Shown here piece after piece: positions 27,756 through 36,947 of a stretch of 64,000 nucleotides of DNA. Position 1 is the first letter of the stretch. Each line of letters begins with the position of its first letter. The stretch is from Marivirga sericea. GTDB lineage: Bacteria > Bacteroidota > Bacteroidia > Cytophagales > Cyclobacteriaceae. The notes beneath the pieces are model-generated. The model saw only the letters and a program-made list of their open reading frames with translations, was not told the DNA's origin and did not search any database. The translations under genes and the position numbers were made by a program. The stretch is taken from NCBI RefSeq assembly GCF_900177665.1, contig NZ_FXAW01000007.1:124001-188000 (forward strand). Reading direction: 5' to 3'.

Positions 27756-28964
27756 ATGCAAAAGCCCGAAATTCCACAAAATGAAAAAGACCGGTTAAGT
27801 GAGCTCCGCAGGTTAGATATTCTTGATTCTGAGCGGGAAAAAGAATTTGACGATCTTGTAGAGCTCGCTTCTATTATTTGCAAAGTACCCATCTCATTGG
27901 TGACACTAGTAGATACCGATAGACAATGGTTTAAGTCTAAAAAGGGCTTAGATCCAGATTCAACGGGACGTGATGTCTCCTTTTGTGGTCATGCTATTAA
28001 TCAGGAAGAAATATTCATCATTGAAAATGCTATAGCTGACGAAAGGTTTTTTGATAATCCTTTAGTCACTGGTGATCCTAATATCAGATTCTATGCAGGG
28101 ATGCCAATCAAATCTGAGAATGGCTATAATTTAGGTACCTTATGTGTCATTGATTCTAAACCGAAAAAGCTCAATGAGCTGCAAATTAAAGCTTTAAAAG
28201 TATTAGGTGCGCAGGCTTCTAAGTTGATTGAGCTAAGAGATAAAAAAAATGAATTAGAAATTAAGAATGAAAAGTTAGAATCTTTAAACCAACTGAATAA
28301 TCGGATAACCAGCATTATATCGCATGATCTAAAAGGACCAATTACAAGTCTAAGGGCATATTTGAATTCAAATTACGTAAATGCGAATGATGCAAAGGAT
28401 TTGGCTAAGTTATTCCCCCTAGTAAAAAATAATCTCAATAGCCTCCACGAATTAGTCGAAAACCTTTTGGACTGGTCAAGGAACACCAACGATGTTAATT
28501 TTACTGAAGTGAAATTAAAAGATGTAGTGCTTGAAACATTCTACTTATTTGAAGGAAATGCTTTAGAAAAAAGTATTACACTTGACTATGAGATCGATGA
28601 AGATGGCAAGGTGATAGCAGATGTCGGTATGCTTAAGTTTATCTTGAGAAATCTGATAAATAATGCAATCAAGTTTACTGAAGACGGTAAAGTGAGTGTT
28701 AAAACTGAAAAGATTGGAGATGATAAAATGCAGATACAGATTATAGACACTGGGGTTGGAATACCAAAAGATTTGTTGGGTAGAATCAAACTAGTGGACA
28801 AGAAAGTGTCAACAAAAGGAACAAGAGGTGAAAAGGGAACGGGATTGGGCCTTCAGCTTGTGCGTGAGTTCTTATCTATACATAAATCTGAATTACATAT
28901 TGAATCAGAAGAAAAAAAAGGAAGTACATTTTATTTTATACTTCCTTTTAGTCAAAACATATAG
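27756..28964 (+). CDS. Cytosolic GAF-domain sensor histidine kinase
   Basis: A 402-residue protein without membrane segments. Residues about 20-165 are a GAF domain (KVPISLVTLVDTDRQWFKSKKGLD, VSFCGHAI and FYAGMPIKSENGYNLGTLCVID). A coiled linker follows, then the HisKA phosphoacceptor in TSIISHDLKGPITSLRAYL, and the HATPase domain with NLINNAIKFTEDG (N box), DTGVGIPKD (G1) and GTGLGLQLV (G2). The final GSTFYFILPF is normal. No response regulator is adjacent, so it is an orphan kinase. The GAF motif resembles GAF domains of redox/light sensor kinases, but no ligand can be assigned. Confidence 0.9.
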   Translation: MQKPEIPQNEKDRLSELRRLDILDSEREKEFDDLVELASIICKVPISLVTLVDTDRQWFKSKKGLDPDSTGRDVSFCGHAINQEEIFIIENAIADERFFDNPLVTGDPNIRFYAGMPIKSENGYNLGTLCVIDSKPKKLNELQIKALKVLGAQASKLIELRDKKNELEIKNEKLESLNQLNNRITSIISHDLKGPITSLRAYLNSNYVNANDAKDLAKLFPLVKNNLNSLHELVENLLDWSRNTNDVNFTEVKLKDVVLETFYLFEGNALEKSITLDYEIDEDGKVIADVGMLKFILRNLINNAIKFTEDGKVSVKTEKIGDDKMQIQIIDTGVGIPKDLLGRIKLVDKKVSTKGTRGEKGTGLGLQLVREFLSIHKSELHIESEEKKGSTFYFILPFSQNI

Positions 28965-29011
28965 GGTAATTAATTCTCCCATTAAAATACACAGTTACTA
29001 AAATGGTATTA

Positions 29012-29542
29012 TTACAAAGGCATTATTAAACGATCTATTTTATATATTATCACTTCATTAGTTTCATCATATTTGCCCTCTATAGTAGCATTTTCAACTT
29101 TTAATTCATTACCATGAAAAATTTGAATAGGCTGGTTTTGAAGTGTTGTTAATTTTTCAGATCCTTTAAACTCTTCTATTAGTACTTTTTTAGGAATTAC
29201 ATGATAACTTAACAATTCAACTAAAGCATCTTTATTATCTTCATCCATAAAGTTTTCCCAAACATCTTCAGGTAATAACCTAAACGCCTTATTCGTAGGA
29301 ATCATTAAAGTCATATTAGATAACTCAGCTACTTTTTCTGATAGTGATGCTTTGTTAATAGCCTCATAAAACATGGAAAACTCCGGATTATTTTCGATAG
29401 TTTTTATTATCCTATCTACTTCTTCAATACTTAATGTCTCAGTATCGGGTTTAATTTCTAATCTTAAATGAGCAAACGATTTTGTTCCTATAATTGAAGC
29501 AACGATTATGCCTATACATAAGATAATATTTCTTCTTTTCAT
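29012..29542 (-). CDS. Fasciclin-domain exported protein
   Basis: The ATG at 29542 is preferred to the in-frame TTG three bases before. The 176-residue protein has an N-terminal signal or anchor (NIILCIGIIVASIIGTKSFA) and one fasciclin (FAS1) domain. FAS1 signs are LMIPTNKAFRLLPEDVWENF, LVELLSYHVIPKKVL and LTTLQNQPIQIFHGNELKVENATI. FAS1 domains mediate adhesion or carbohydrate/protein contacts at the cell surface. The H1 segment normally reads TVFAPTNxAF, while here it is TLMIPTNKAF, which is an acceptable variant. Confidence 0.85.
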   Translation of the reverse strand: MKRRNIILCIGIIVASIIGTKSFAHLRLEIKPDTETLSIEEVDRIIKTIENNPEFSMFYEAINKASLSEKVAELSNMTLMIPTNKAFRLLPEDVWENFMDEDNKDALVELLSYHVIPKKVLIEEFKGSEKLTTLQNQPIQIFHGNELKVENATIEGKYDETNEVIIYKIDRLIMPL

Positions 29543-29646
29543 CAACTTAAAATTTAAAAACTCTGTGTAAAAATTATAACTGCTTTATTAACACAGGTCT
29601 TTAAATTTTGTTTAACTATTTACATCATTTAATTAAACAAAATTGA

Positions 29647-30030
29647 TTACTCGAATTCTGATCGCTTTTCAGGGTCGTACTTTACAAAGAGATTTATATA
29701 CGCTGCTCTAGATAAGCGAAAGGTTATCGGAATCATCACTAACGACAAGGAGACCGACAAAGTAATTATCAACCAAAGTTTAGCAAAACCCAAAATATTC
29801 AAAGCAACAAAGACTGTAATGATTAAGGCTACTTGCATAGCATAACTTATATACATTGCACCATCAAAGAAAGAAGGCTCTGACATATATCGCAAGCCAC
29901 AATGAGCACAATGTTTAGGCATTTTTTGAAAGTTCCTTAAATCATATGCTTTCGTTTCAAACAAATCACCTTCATGACACCTTGGACATTTATAGTTGAA
30001 TATGCTATATAATTTACTTCCTTTTTTCAT
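29647..30030 (-). CDS. DUF983 zinc-ribbon membrane protein
   Basis: Start at ATG 30030 (MKKGSKLYSIFNYKCPRCHEGDLF). The 127-residue protein has a zinc-ribbon-like pair CPRC and CAHCG, then MSEPSFFDGAMYISYAMQ and two helices, as in DUF983. The family often lies near oxidase genes in Proteobacteria but here it stands by the IF2-N-like gene. Function is unknown. The longer frame to 30117 adds residues with no family match. Confidence 0.83.
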   Translation of the reverse strand: MKKGSKLYSIFNYKCPRCHEGDLFETKAYDLRNFQKMPKHCAHCGLRYMSEPSFFDGAMYISYAMQVALIITVFVALNILGFAKLWLIITLSVSLSLVMIPITFRLSRAAYINLFVKYDPEKRSEFE

Positions 30031-30117
30031 AGGCTCTTTTAAACTCGGGTTCAAACATTTGTTTACAAGCTGCAAATAAAGATAAATATAATATCCTGTA
30101 TGTGACCTAAGTAGCAC

Positions 30118-30954
30118 TTAGGTATTTAGCCATCTCCAAAATTTACCTAAAGCTGTTTTAGGTTTTGGTTTCTTATTAAGATTTATCTGTTCTACGGATG
30201 ATTTCTTTTTCTTAGGTCTGTTTTTTTGTTCGATCTGTTTCGGCTTCAAGACCTTTTCTTTATAGAATTCTTTCCGCTTTTTCTTCTTTTCTTTAGTAAC
30301 TCTCTCACGCTTCCTAGCTTCCCTATCCTGTTCTCGCTTTCTGATCTCTGATGGGCTTAACTCTCGCTTTTGTTTCTTATTTTTTGACCTCTTGCTTACA
30401 ATCTTAGAATCAGGCTTCCTCGGTTTACGATTTACTTCTTTCTTTTCTTCAGGATCCGATTTTGGTTTTGGTTCAGGTAACTCAATTTTACCTACCACAT
30501 TCAAGCCTTTTAATTCTACTTTTGGTGCTTTAATAACAAAATCTTCATTTGAATTATCATCCTCTCCTTCTAATAAATCATGTACAGTTTTAAATGATTT
30601 CCGAGTTGAAATTTCTTCATCCTCGATTCTCGCCTTAGCTTCTTCTGAAGAATCAACTTTTTCGTTCTCATCGATGTCTATTTGTTCAGACTGATCTAGT
30701 GCTACCTTATGATCTTGCTCTTCATAATCATCCTGGACATGTTCAGGTGGACCTTCCAGATGTTTTTCATTATTTTGATCCAATACTTCCTCGCCTTCCT
30801 CTTCAATTTCGAAATACTTGTAAAGTAGATCTACAGCTTTTTCATCCAATTTTGTATTTGAATCTCTCTCAATAGAAATACCTCTGATCTCAAGGAAATC
30901 TACAATATCTTCTGTAGTAATCGAAAGTTTTCTCGCTGCCTGGGCAAGTCTCAT
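30118..30954 (-). CDS. Basic protein with IF2 N-terminal-like domain
   Basis: A 278-residue protein. The first 50 residues (MRLAQAARKLSITTEDIVDF, then ISIERDSNTKLDEKAVDLLYKYF) look like the small winged-helix found at the N-terminus of bacterial IF-2. The middle (about 55-170) is very acidic, with many E and D. The last 110 residues are very basic, with repeated KKKRK and KPKQIEQKNRPKKKK clusters, which suggests RNA or ribosome contact. There is no GTPase domain, so it is not IF-2 itself. It lies upstream of DUF983 on the same strand. Cytophagales appear to keep proteins of this type, but no function is known to me. Confidence 0.72.
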   Translation of the reverse strand: MRLAQAARKLSITTEDIVDFLEIRGISIERDSNTKLDEKAVDLLYKYFEIEEEGEEVLDQNNEKHLEGPPEHVQDDYEEQDHKVALDQSEQIDIDENEKVDSSEEAKARIEDEEISTRKSFKTVHDLLEGEDDNSNEDFVIKAPKVELKGLNVVGKIELPEPKPKSDPEEKKEVNRKPRKPDSKIVSKRSKNKKQKRELSPSEIRKREQDREARKRERVTKEKKKKRKEFYKEKVLKPKQIEQKNRPKKKKSSVEQINLNKKPKPKTALGKFWRWLNT

Positions 30955-30984
30955 GGTTGTTTTTGGTTATTAGCTGCTTAGTTG

Positions 30985-30992
30985 CAAATATA
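30985..30992 (-). promoter_or_regulatory. Candidate -7 element before the IF2-N-like gene
   Basis: Minus-strand TATATTTG fits TAnnTTTG and lies 31 nt upstream of the start codon at 30954. No TTG sits at the right distance for a -33 box, so this is only half of a consensus promoter. Confidence 0.4.
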
Positions 30993-31129
30993 TCATTTTA
31001 AGGAGACATATGAATAAGTGTTCAACAATTTAATGATGACGCACTAAGATCAGCTATTTGAATTATAAAGAATGGAAGCTGAATAGTCTACTTCAAAAAG
31101 AGATCTACTTTAGAATATTTGAACAAATA

Positions 31130-31159
31130 AGTGCGGAAGTCATAGGGCACTTCCGCACT
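31130..31159 (-). terminator. Terminator hairpin after icd
   Basis: AGTGCGGAAGT (31130-31140) pairs with ACTTCCGCACT (31149-31159) as a perfect 11-bp stem with 8-nt loop, 12 nt past the icd stop at 31171. On the minus strand the trailing sequence is AT-rich (TATTTGTTC) but not a full T-run. Confidence 0.7.
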
Positions 31160-31170
31160 AATTTAATGAG

Positions 31171-32682
31171 TTATTCTCCCTGACCTAAGGAAAACCCTAA
31201 TTTCCCATCAAAGGTGTATAGGTTTTCAGTTTTAATAATATCATAACCTGCTTGATTTAAAGCACTCATCAAATCCAACACTTCCTTATAATCAATAGTC
31301 TTATAATCTGGCTTTCCTTCAATTGCTGTCGCATTCTTTGAAATAAATCTACATCTCCAATGATCAGTACAGAAAGTAGAATCCATTCCCTGAGGATAAA
31401 CTTTTACTCCTCTATTGGTAACCATCTTAAGTTTTAAGAAATCCTTGGAGTCATTAGTCAATGAATCACCAAACTTATTGGCATTTCTGTCTCTATGATC
31501 TATGAATACATCTACACCTACTAATTTCTTATCTTTTGGAGTATGAGCTTTTTCCTCGATGTTAATTCTGAAATCCTCTCCCTCTTTAACTTCAATTTTC
31601 TTAAAATGAGAAGGGATTTCACCTAACCTTTCAATTACAGCATCAGCAAATTCCATAGTGCCCACTTTCTTTTTGCTGTGACCTTCCTTATAGATTTCTC
31701 CAGTGTGAATACCATCTTCCAAAGTAGTCAACCAAGCATTATGGATTAAAGCGGCCTTTTCTACTTCGCCAAAGTACTGCAACATTTGGATAGCACCGTG
31801 CAATAATCCAGACGGATTAGCAATTTTCTTTCCTGCAATATCAGGAGCTGATCCATGAATGGCTTCAAACATTGCATAGTCCTTTCCAATATTGGAAGAG
31901 CCTGCTAAACCTACCGAACCAGAAATTTCAGCTGTTACATCTGAAACTATATCACCATATAGGTTTAAGGTCACAATCACATCATAATCTTCTGGACGGT
32001 TTGCAACTCTGGCAGTGGCAATATCAATTATCTGACTTTCTGCTTGAATATCTGGATATTCTTTTGCCACTTCTTTGAAAACACTGTGAAATAAACCATC
32101 AGTTATTTTCATAATATTATCTTTTACCAGGCAAGTAACTTTCTTCCGATTATACTTTTTAGCGTATTCAAACGCATAGCGAATGATCTTCTCTGAACCT
32201 GGTCTTGAAATCAATTTCAAACATTGAACTACTTCATCAGTCTGCTGATGCTCAATTCCTGCATATAAATCCTCCTCATTCTCTCTAACCACAATCAAAT
32301 CCATCACGGGGTGCTTGCTTTCTACTATAGGATGATAGGAAACTGCTGGCCGAACATTAGAAAATAAGCCTAAGGATTTTCTGATCGTAACATTTAAACT
32401 TTTATAACCTGACCCCTGCGGTGTTGTAATAGGAGCTTTCAAAATCACCTTCTTTTTATGAATGGCTTCCCAAGCACTTTCAGGAATCCCTGAAGTATTG
32501 CCTGATAAATAAGCCTGCTCACCTATTTCAATATGATCAGCATCTAAGCTCACATTAGCCGCTTCCAAAATCTTTAAAGTAGCGTCCATGATTTCCGGAC
32601 CAATTCCATCTCCTTTTGCAACGACCACGGGAAGTGGTTTGGTAGTTTTTTTCAAATAATCTGCATTAACAGAATCTTTCAT
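31171..32682 (-). CDS. icd: NADP-dependent isocitrate dehydrogenase (Thermus-like)
   Basis: A 503-residue protein. The isopropylmalate/isocitrate dehydrogenase core (about residues 18-345) shows VVVAKGDGIGPEIMDATLKI, the substrate/phospho-serine loop GSGYKSLNVTIRK, VRENEEDLYAGIEH, KDNIMKITDGLF and NLYGDIVSDVTAEISG. The extra 140-residue C-terminal domain is like the long Thermus-type enzyme (about 496 residues), not the E. coli enzyme. It oxidises isocitrate to 2-oxoglutarate in the TCA cycle. A well-formed promoter and a downstream hairpin show that it is transcribed alone. Confidence 0.93.
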   Translation of the reverse strand: MKDSVNADYLKKTTKPLPVVVAKGDGIGPEIMDATLKILEAANVSLDADHIEIGEQAYLSGNTSGIPESAWEAIHKKKVILKAPITTPQGSGYKSLNVTIRKSLGLFSNVRPAVSYHPIVESKHPVMDLIVVRENEEDLYAGIEHQQTDEVVQCLKLISRPGSEKIIRYAFEYAKKYNRKKVTCLVKDNIMKITDGLFHSVFKEVAKEYPDIQAESQIIDIATARVANRPEDYDVIVTLNLYGDIVSDVTAEISGSVGLAGSSNIGKDYAMFEAIHGSAPDIAGKKIANPSGLLHGAIQMLQYFGEVEKAALIHNAWLTTLEDGIHTGEIYKEGHSKKKVGTMEFADAVIERLGEIPSHFKKIEVKEGEDFRINIEEKAHTPKDKKLVGVDVFIDHRDRNANKFGDSLTNDSKDFLKLKMVTNRGVKVYPQGMDSTFCTDHWRCRFISKNATAIEGKPDYKTIDYKEVLDLMSALNQAGYDIIKTENLYTFDGKLGFSLGQGE

Positions 32683-32794
32683 GACTGGATTTTTAAGTTC
32701 AATAAAATTATATTTTCGATTGAAGGGTAATTTTGGTAATGAGGATATACACGATATAAATGCATTATAGTTGATATAGCCCCTATAATTGTTG

Positions 32795-32825
32795 CAAAAA
32801 TAGTGCAGAAGGCATTGGAATCAAA
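32795..32825 (-). promoter_or_regulatory. Promoter of icd
   Basis: On the minus strand TTTG (32825-32822), exactly 19 nt, and TATTTTTG (32802-32795) form a textbook Bacteroidota promoter. The leader to the ATG at 32682 would be roughly 105 nt. Confidence 0.8.
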
Positions 32826-32858
32826 GCCGTTGTAAGTTTTAAACTGAAGTAATAATAT

Positions 32859-33098
32859 TCAAGCAGTTAATTCGGGTTCAGGTTTATCTTTAGGTAAGCA
32901 AACACCAGGTGGTAAATCCAATACTGGATCATCATCATTTTCATTAGATCCACCACCACCTCCGCCATCTTCATCGTCTGAATTATTACCGTTTTTGAGT
33001 ACCCATCTTATAAAATATGATACCAAAAAAGCACAGCTTGCTACCAAAATAAGGTAGTCAGGATTCTGAATGATATAGCGCAAGAAAGTTTCTGACAT
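32859..33098 (-). CDS. Small single-span membrane protein, unknown
   Basis: A 79-residue protein from ATG 33098 (MSETFLRYIIQNPDYLILVA). An in-frame TTG at 33134 would add 12 residues. It has one membrane helix near residues 13-35, then a low-complexity acidic, asparagine and glycine stretch (six glycines in a row) and a short proline-rich tail. No family recognised. It lies alone between icd and an epimerase gene. The hydrophobic helix and plausible start favour a real gene, but evidence is modest. Confidence 0.5.
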   Translation of the reverse strand: MSETFLRYIIQNPDYLILVASCAFLVSYFIRWVLKNGNNSDDEDGGGGGGSNENDDDPVLDLPPGVCLPKDKPEPELTA

Positions 33099-33319
33099 TT
33101 CTTCTAATACAATATTTATGCTAAAAGCATTCAAAAGTTAATCAATTTCTTACGAAAATGTTAAATGAATCTCAAAGAAATTTAAGTATTGCTGTACTGC
33201 AATTGATCATTTAACATTAGAATCCGATCAGATTTCTCATTGTAGTTATTAATGCCAAATCGTAAATTTATTATGATGCATCATCAGAGAAATGCACCTA
33301 AAATTTCGACTGAAGGAAA

Positions 33320-34282
33320 TTAAAAATTCATGCTCTTGTACCACTCATACACCTTTCCCAGACCTTCTGTAAATCTAACTTGGGGTTTATAACCTAATAG
33401 GTTTTCTATCTTCGAAATATCTGCCTTGGAATGCTTCACATCTCCAGGTCTTTCAGGCCCATAAGTTGGTTTAATATCCTTTCCACTAATATCTTTCAAC
33501 AAGCCAATCATATCATTCAAACTCATTTGATCTCCGCAAGCCACATTGTAGATTTGATTTAGGGCATCTTTATTTTCTGTAAAAAGGGCTAAATCATTTG
33601 CATGAACAGCATTTTCAACAAAGGTAAAATCTCTACTCGTTTCTCCATCTCCATTTATGGTCGGCTCTTGACCATGAATAAATGCTTTACAAAAAATTGG
33701 AATAACTGCAGCATAAGGATTATCAGGATTTTGTCTAGGACCGAATATATTAAAGTAGCGAAGCCCTACAAAATCTAATCCGTAGGTCTTTTGGAAAACT
33801 TCTGCATATAATTCAACTGCATATTTTGTGACCGCATAAGGACTTAAAGGATTACCAATAACATCTTCCCTTTTAGGTAGATTGGGGCTATCGCCATAGG
33901 TACTGGAGGAACAAGCTAAAACTACTCTGTCAATTTTATTTTGAACAGCTGCATTTAAAATATTCACTGTTCCATCTATGTTGACTCTAGTGCTCTGCAT
34001 AGGGTTTTCTATAGAGCGTGGTACTGATCCTAAAGCTGCCTGATGACTTATTAGATCAAAGCCTTGTGTAAGCTCTAGCATTTTCTCATAATCGCAAATA
34101 TCCTCATTGAAAAACTGAAATTTAGGATGACTTTCAAATTCTTCTATATTACTATAATAACCATTTGAAAGATTATCAATCACTCTCACCGTCTCTACAC
34201 GATCATCACTCAGATACTTTTGAACTAAATTTGACCCAATGAATCCTGCGCCTCCCGTAATAATGATTTTCTTTTTTGACAT
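33320..34282 (-). CDS. UDP-sugar 4-epimerase, SDR family (WbpP/Gne-like)
   Basis: A 320-residue extended SDR. The NAD site is TGGAGFIGSNLVQKYL, the catalytic Ser region is ACSSSTYGDS, and the YxxxK is in SPYAVTKYAVELY. Conserved LRYFNIFGPRQNP and DGETSRDFTFVENAV bind substrate. Length and motifs match UDP-N-acetylglucosamine/UDP-glucose 4-epimerases such as WbpP, which supply surface polysaccharides. It is monocistronic. A -7-like TATCTTTG lies about 25-32 nt upstream (34307-34314). Confidence 0.87.
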   Translation of the reverse strand: MSKKKIIITGGAGFIGSNLVQKYLSDDRVETVRVIDNLSNGYYSNIEEFESHPKFQFFNEDICDYEKMLELTQGFDLISHQAALGSVPRSIENPMQSTRVNIDGTVNILNAAVQNKIDRVVLACSSSTYGDSPNLPKREDVIGNPLSPYAVTKYAVELYAEVFQKTYGLDFVGLRYFNIFGPRQNPDNPYAAVIPIFCKAFIHGQEPTINGDGETSRDFTFVENAVHANDLALFTENKDALNQIYNVACGDQMSLNDMIGLLKDISGKDIKPTYGPERPGDVKHSKADISKIENLLGYKPQVRFTEGLGKVYEWYKSMNF

Positions 34283-34306
34283 ACTAAAACTTTAACAAAT
34301 TAAAAG

Positions 34307-34314
34307 CAAAGATA
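34307..34314 (-). promoter_or_regulatory. Candidate -7 element before the epimerase
   Basis: Minus-strand TATCTTTG fits TAnnTTTG and is placed 25 nt before the ATG at 34282. No good -33 TTG is seen. Nothing else is recognisable in the 207-nt gap 34283-34489. Confidence 0.4.
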
Positions 34315-34489
34315 GGGACTCTACTCTTTTAGACTTGAGAATTCTAGAAAAATTCACTAAACCACATGCTTGACAAGAATCAAATAGACGCCAATAAACC
34401 AGTTTTCATTAACAATGAATTCGTCCCGTCAAAAAGGAGAAGGAAGGAATTCATTCTGACTAAATTATGATATATTTAAGCGTATTAAA

Positions 34490-35878
34490 TTAGTAGCCCA
34501 AAATATTCAACATACTTTCGCTTGTTTGCTCCTCGGCAAACAGCTTAGTGGTTATATTTCCCTCTTCATCCTTATTCACCAACACATGCTTAGGGGCAGG
34601 AATCAAACAGTGCTGGATACCACCGTATCCACCTAATGATTCTTGATAAGCACCTGTGTGGAAAAACCCAACATATTGCTTATCATTTCTTTCTACTTTT
34701 GGCAAGAACACTTCAAAAGAATGTGCTTCAGAATTATAATAATCCATAGAATCACAAGTTAAACCGCCCAATTTCACCTTATGAAATGGTTCGTTCCAAT
34801 TGTTGATCGCCATTAATATGAATTTTTGGTTTAAACCCCAAACATCTGGCAAATGCGTAATAAAAGAGCCATCGATCATATACCAAAGCTCCTTATCATT
34901 TTGCAATTTTTGGTCTAATATGGAATAAATAGTGGCGCCACTTTCCCCTACAGTGTAACTACCAAATTCTGTCATAATGTGAGGAGTATCTACATTATTT
35001 TTTTCACAAATCCATTGGATATTTTCCACAATCTGGTCTACCATGTATTGGTAGTCATATTCAAAACCTAAAGAGGTTTTAATCGGGAAGCCACCGCCTA
35101 TGTCAATAGTATCTAATTCAGGAGCTATTTTCTTTAACTCACAATATTTATCGACAAAACGACCTAATTCACTCCAGTAGTAAGCAGTGTCTTTAATGCC
35201 TGTATTGATGAAGAAGTGCAACATTTTCAACTTTGCTTTCTCACTTTTGGCAATTTTATTTTGATACAAATCAAGCACATCATTGTAGCGAATTCCTAAC
35301 CGACTTGTATAAAATTCGAAAGTAGGCTCTTCATCTGAAGCAATTCTAATTCCCACTTTGTAGGGTTTTTTAGCTTCTGCCTCATAGCTGTCAATCTCAT
35401 TTAAGTCATCCAATACAGGAACAACATTTTCAAAACCATCATTAATTAGTTCATTAATATATTGCCTATAAAGTGGCCTTTTGAAGCCATTACAAACTAC
35501 ATAATGTTGCTTAGTCAACAATCCCTTTTCATGTAATTTCTTTACAATTGGAATATCGAAGGAAGAAGAGGTCTCCATATGTACTCCTGCTTTTAGGGCT
35601 TCTTCCATTACAAAAGAGAAATGAGAAGACTTAGTGCAATAGCAGTAAGTATATTCTCCTTTGTAATTTAATTTTTTAAAAGCATTAGCAAAATATTCTC
35701 TTGCTTGATTAATATTTTGACTAATCTTAGGCAGATAAGTCAATTTTAAAGGAGTGCCATATTTTTCGATGATGTCCATCAACGGAACGTCATGAAATTT
35801 TAAGGCATTATCCTCTACGTTAAATTCTTTTTGAGGCCAATAAAAGGTCTGCTCTATTAAATCGATGTAACTCTTCAT
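34490..35878 (-). CDS. speA: Arginine decarboxylase (PLP, fold type III)
   Basis: A 462-residue protein. The N-terminal GTPLKLTYLPKISQNINQAR begins the PLP barrel. The PLP lysine is expected in YTYCYCTKSSHFSFV. The DTIDIGGGFPIKTS loop binds phosphate, and C-terminal CDSMDYYNSEA holds the active-site Cys/Asp. Bacteroidota arginine decarboxylases of this shorter type make agmatine from arginine for polyamine synthesis. It is transcribed divergently from two amidinotransferase-fold genes and argS, so the locus is centred on arginine. Confidence 0.88.
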   Translation of the reverse strand: MKSYIDLIEQTFYWPQKEFNVEDNALKFHDVPLMDIIEKYGTPLKLTYLPKISQNINQAREYFANAFKKLNYKGEYTYCYCTKSSHFSFVMEEALKAGVHMETSSSFDIPIVKKLHEKGLLTKQHYVVCNGFKRPLYRQYINELINDGFENVVPVLDDLNEIDSYEAEAKKPYKVGIRIASDEEPTFEFYTSRLGIRYNDVLDLYQNKIAKSEKAKLKMLHFFINTGIKDTAYYWSELGRFVDKYCELKKIAPELDTIDIGGGFPIKTSLGFEYDYQYMVDQIVENIQWICEKNNVDTPHIMTEFGSYTVGESGATIYSILDQKLQNDKELWYMIDGSFITHLPDVWGLNQKFILMAINNWNEPFHKVKLGGLTCDSMDYYNSEAHSFEVFLPKVERNDKQYVGFFHTGAYQESLGGYGGIQHCLIPAPKHVLVNKDEEGNITTKLFAEEQTSESMLNILGY

Positions 35879-35900
35879 TCAACTAAAGTTTAGTACGCTG

Positions 35901-35927
35901 TTGAAATGCAATATTGAATTATATTTG
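35901..35927 (+). promoter_or_regulatory. Promoter of the amidinotransferase-argS operon
   Basis: TTG (35901-35903) is followed after 16 nt by TATATTTG (35920-35927), near the Bacteroidota consensus although the spacer is a little short. The start would be about 65 nt before the ATG at 35999. A minus-strand TAGTTTTG (35944-35937) may serve speA in the other direction but lacks a -33 box. Confidence 0.6.
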
Positions 35928-35998
35928 CAATCTTTGCAAAACTAAAATTTTACCGCAGAAACATTCGGTTTTTTCTATTAAATAATTCAATATTTTTT

Positions 35999-36916
35999 AT
36001 GATTAATGTATTTGTAAATGATGAGACTTCCCCTTTGAGGGCAGTGATATTAGGGACTGCCAAGGGCATTGGAGATGTGCCCAATTTGGATGATGCTTAT
36101 GACCCTAAATCTAAAGAACATATTGCTGCAGGAACTTACCCCAAAGAAGCCGATATGGTAAAGGAAATGGAAGCATTTGCAAAGGTTTTAGAAAAGCATG
36201 ATGTTAAAGTATACCGTCCTGAAATCATTAACGACTATAATCAAATTTTTTCTAGAGATATCGGATTTGTAATTGAAGATAAGTTCATCAAACCTCGAAT
36301 CTTGAAAGACAGAAAAGAGGAGATTAAAGGAATTCAATATGTTCTAGATGAAATCAATCCTGACCAAATTGTATCAGTTCCAGACGATGTTCGCGTTGAA
36401 GGTGGCGATGTAATGCCATGGAAGGAGCACATTTTCGTAGGTTATTCAGAAAACCAGGACTTTGACAAATACATAGTTTCCAGAACCAATAAAGCAGGTG
36501 TAGAATTTTTAGCAAAAGAGTTCCCTCACAAAACAGTGAAAGGTTTCCAACTGAATAAGTCAGATGAAGTAGCTAAAGATAATGCTTTGCATCTTGATTG
36601 TTGTTTTCAGCCAATTGGAGTAAATCAGGCTATTATATACAAAGATGGATTTAAGATAGAGGAAGAATACCAATACCTAGTAGATTATTTCGGAGAGGAA
36701 AATTTAATACACATCACAAGAGATGAAATGTACGAAATGAACTCTAATGTTTTTTCCATAAGTACGAAAGTGGTGGTCTTGGAAGAAAACTTTAGTCGAC
36801 TAGCTGGAATTTTGGAGGATAGAGGATTCACTGTAGAAAAAGTACCTTATGCTGAAATTTCCAAAATGGAAGGTTTGTTAAGATGTTCAACATTACCGCT
36901 CGAAAGAGCTCACTAA
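35999..36916 (+). CDS. Amidinotransferase/dimethylargininase-like enzyme
   Basis: A 305-residue guanidine-modifying-fold protein. It has the paired acidic motif VEGGDVMPW, the histidine motif NALHLDCCF, and the C-terminal catalytic cysteine in MEGLLRCSTLPLER. These are the Glu/Asp-His-Cys arrangement of arginine deiminase, DDAH and amidinotransferases. The exact reaction (hydrolysis or amidino transfer) cannot be told by eye. The LHLD context resembles amidinotransferases. It is first in the + strand operon before ctlX-like and argS genes, which supports an arginine or agmatine-related substrate. Confidence 0.78.
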   Translation: MINVFVNDETSPLRAVILGTAKGIGDVPNLDDAYDPKSKEHIAAGTYPKEADMVKEMEAFAKVLEKHDVKVYRPEIINDYNQIFSRDIGFVIEDKFIKPRILKDRKEEIKGIQYVLDEINPDQIVSVPDDVRVEGGDVMPWKEHIFVGYSENQDFDKYIVSRTNKAGVEFLAKEFPHKTVKGFQLNKSDEVAKDNALHLDCCFQPIGVNQAIIYKDGFKIEEEYQYLVDYFGEENLIHITRDEMYEMNSNVFSISTKVVVLEENFSRLAGILEDRGFTVEKVPYAEISKMEGLLRCSTLPLERAH

Positions 36917-36947
36917 ATATTTTTTATCTTTTTGAAATTTTAATCAA

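Noticed and set aside
28916-28949. 11-bp hairpin AAAAGGAAGTA/TACTTCCTTTT
   Set aside because: It is inside the histidine kinase coding region and encodes the conserved GSTFYFILPF end. The pairing may be chance, and no T-run follows the hairpin outside the gene.
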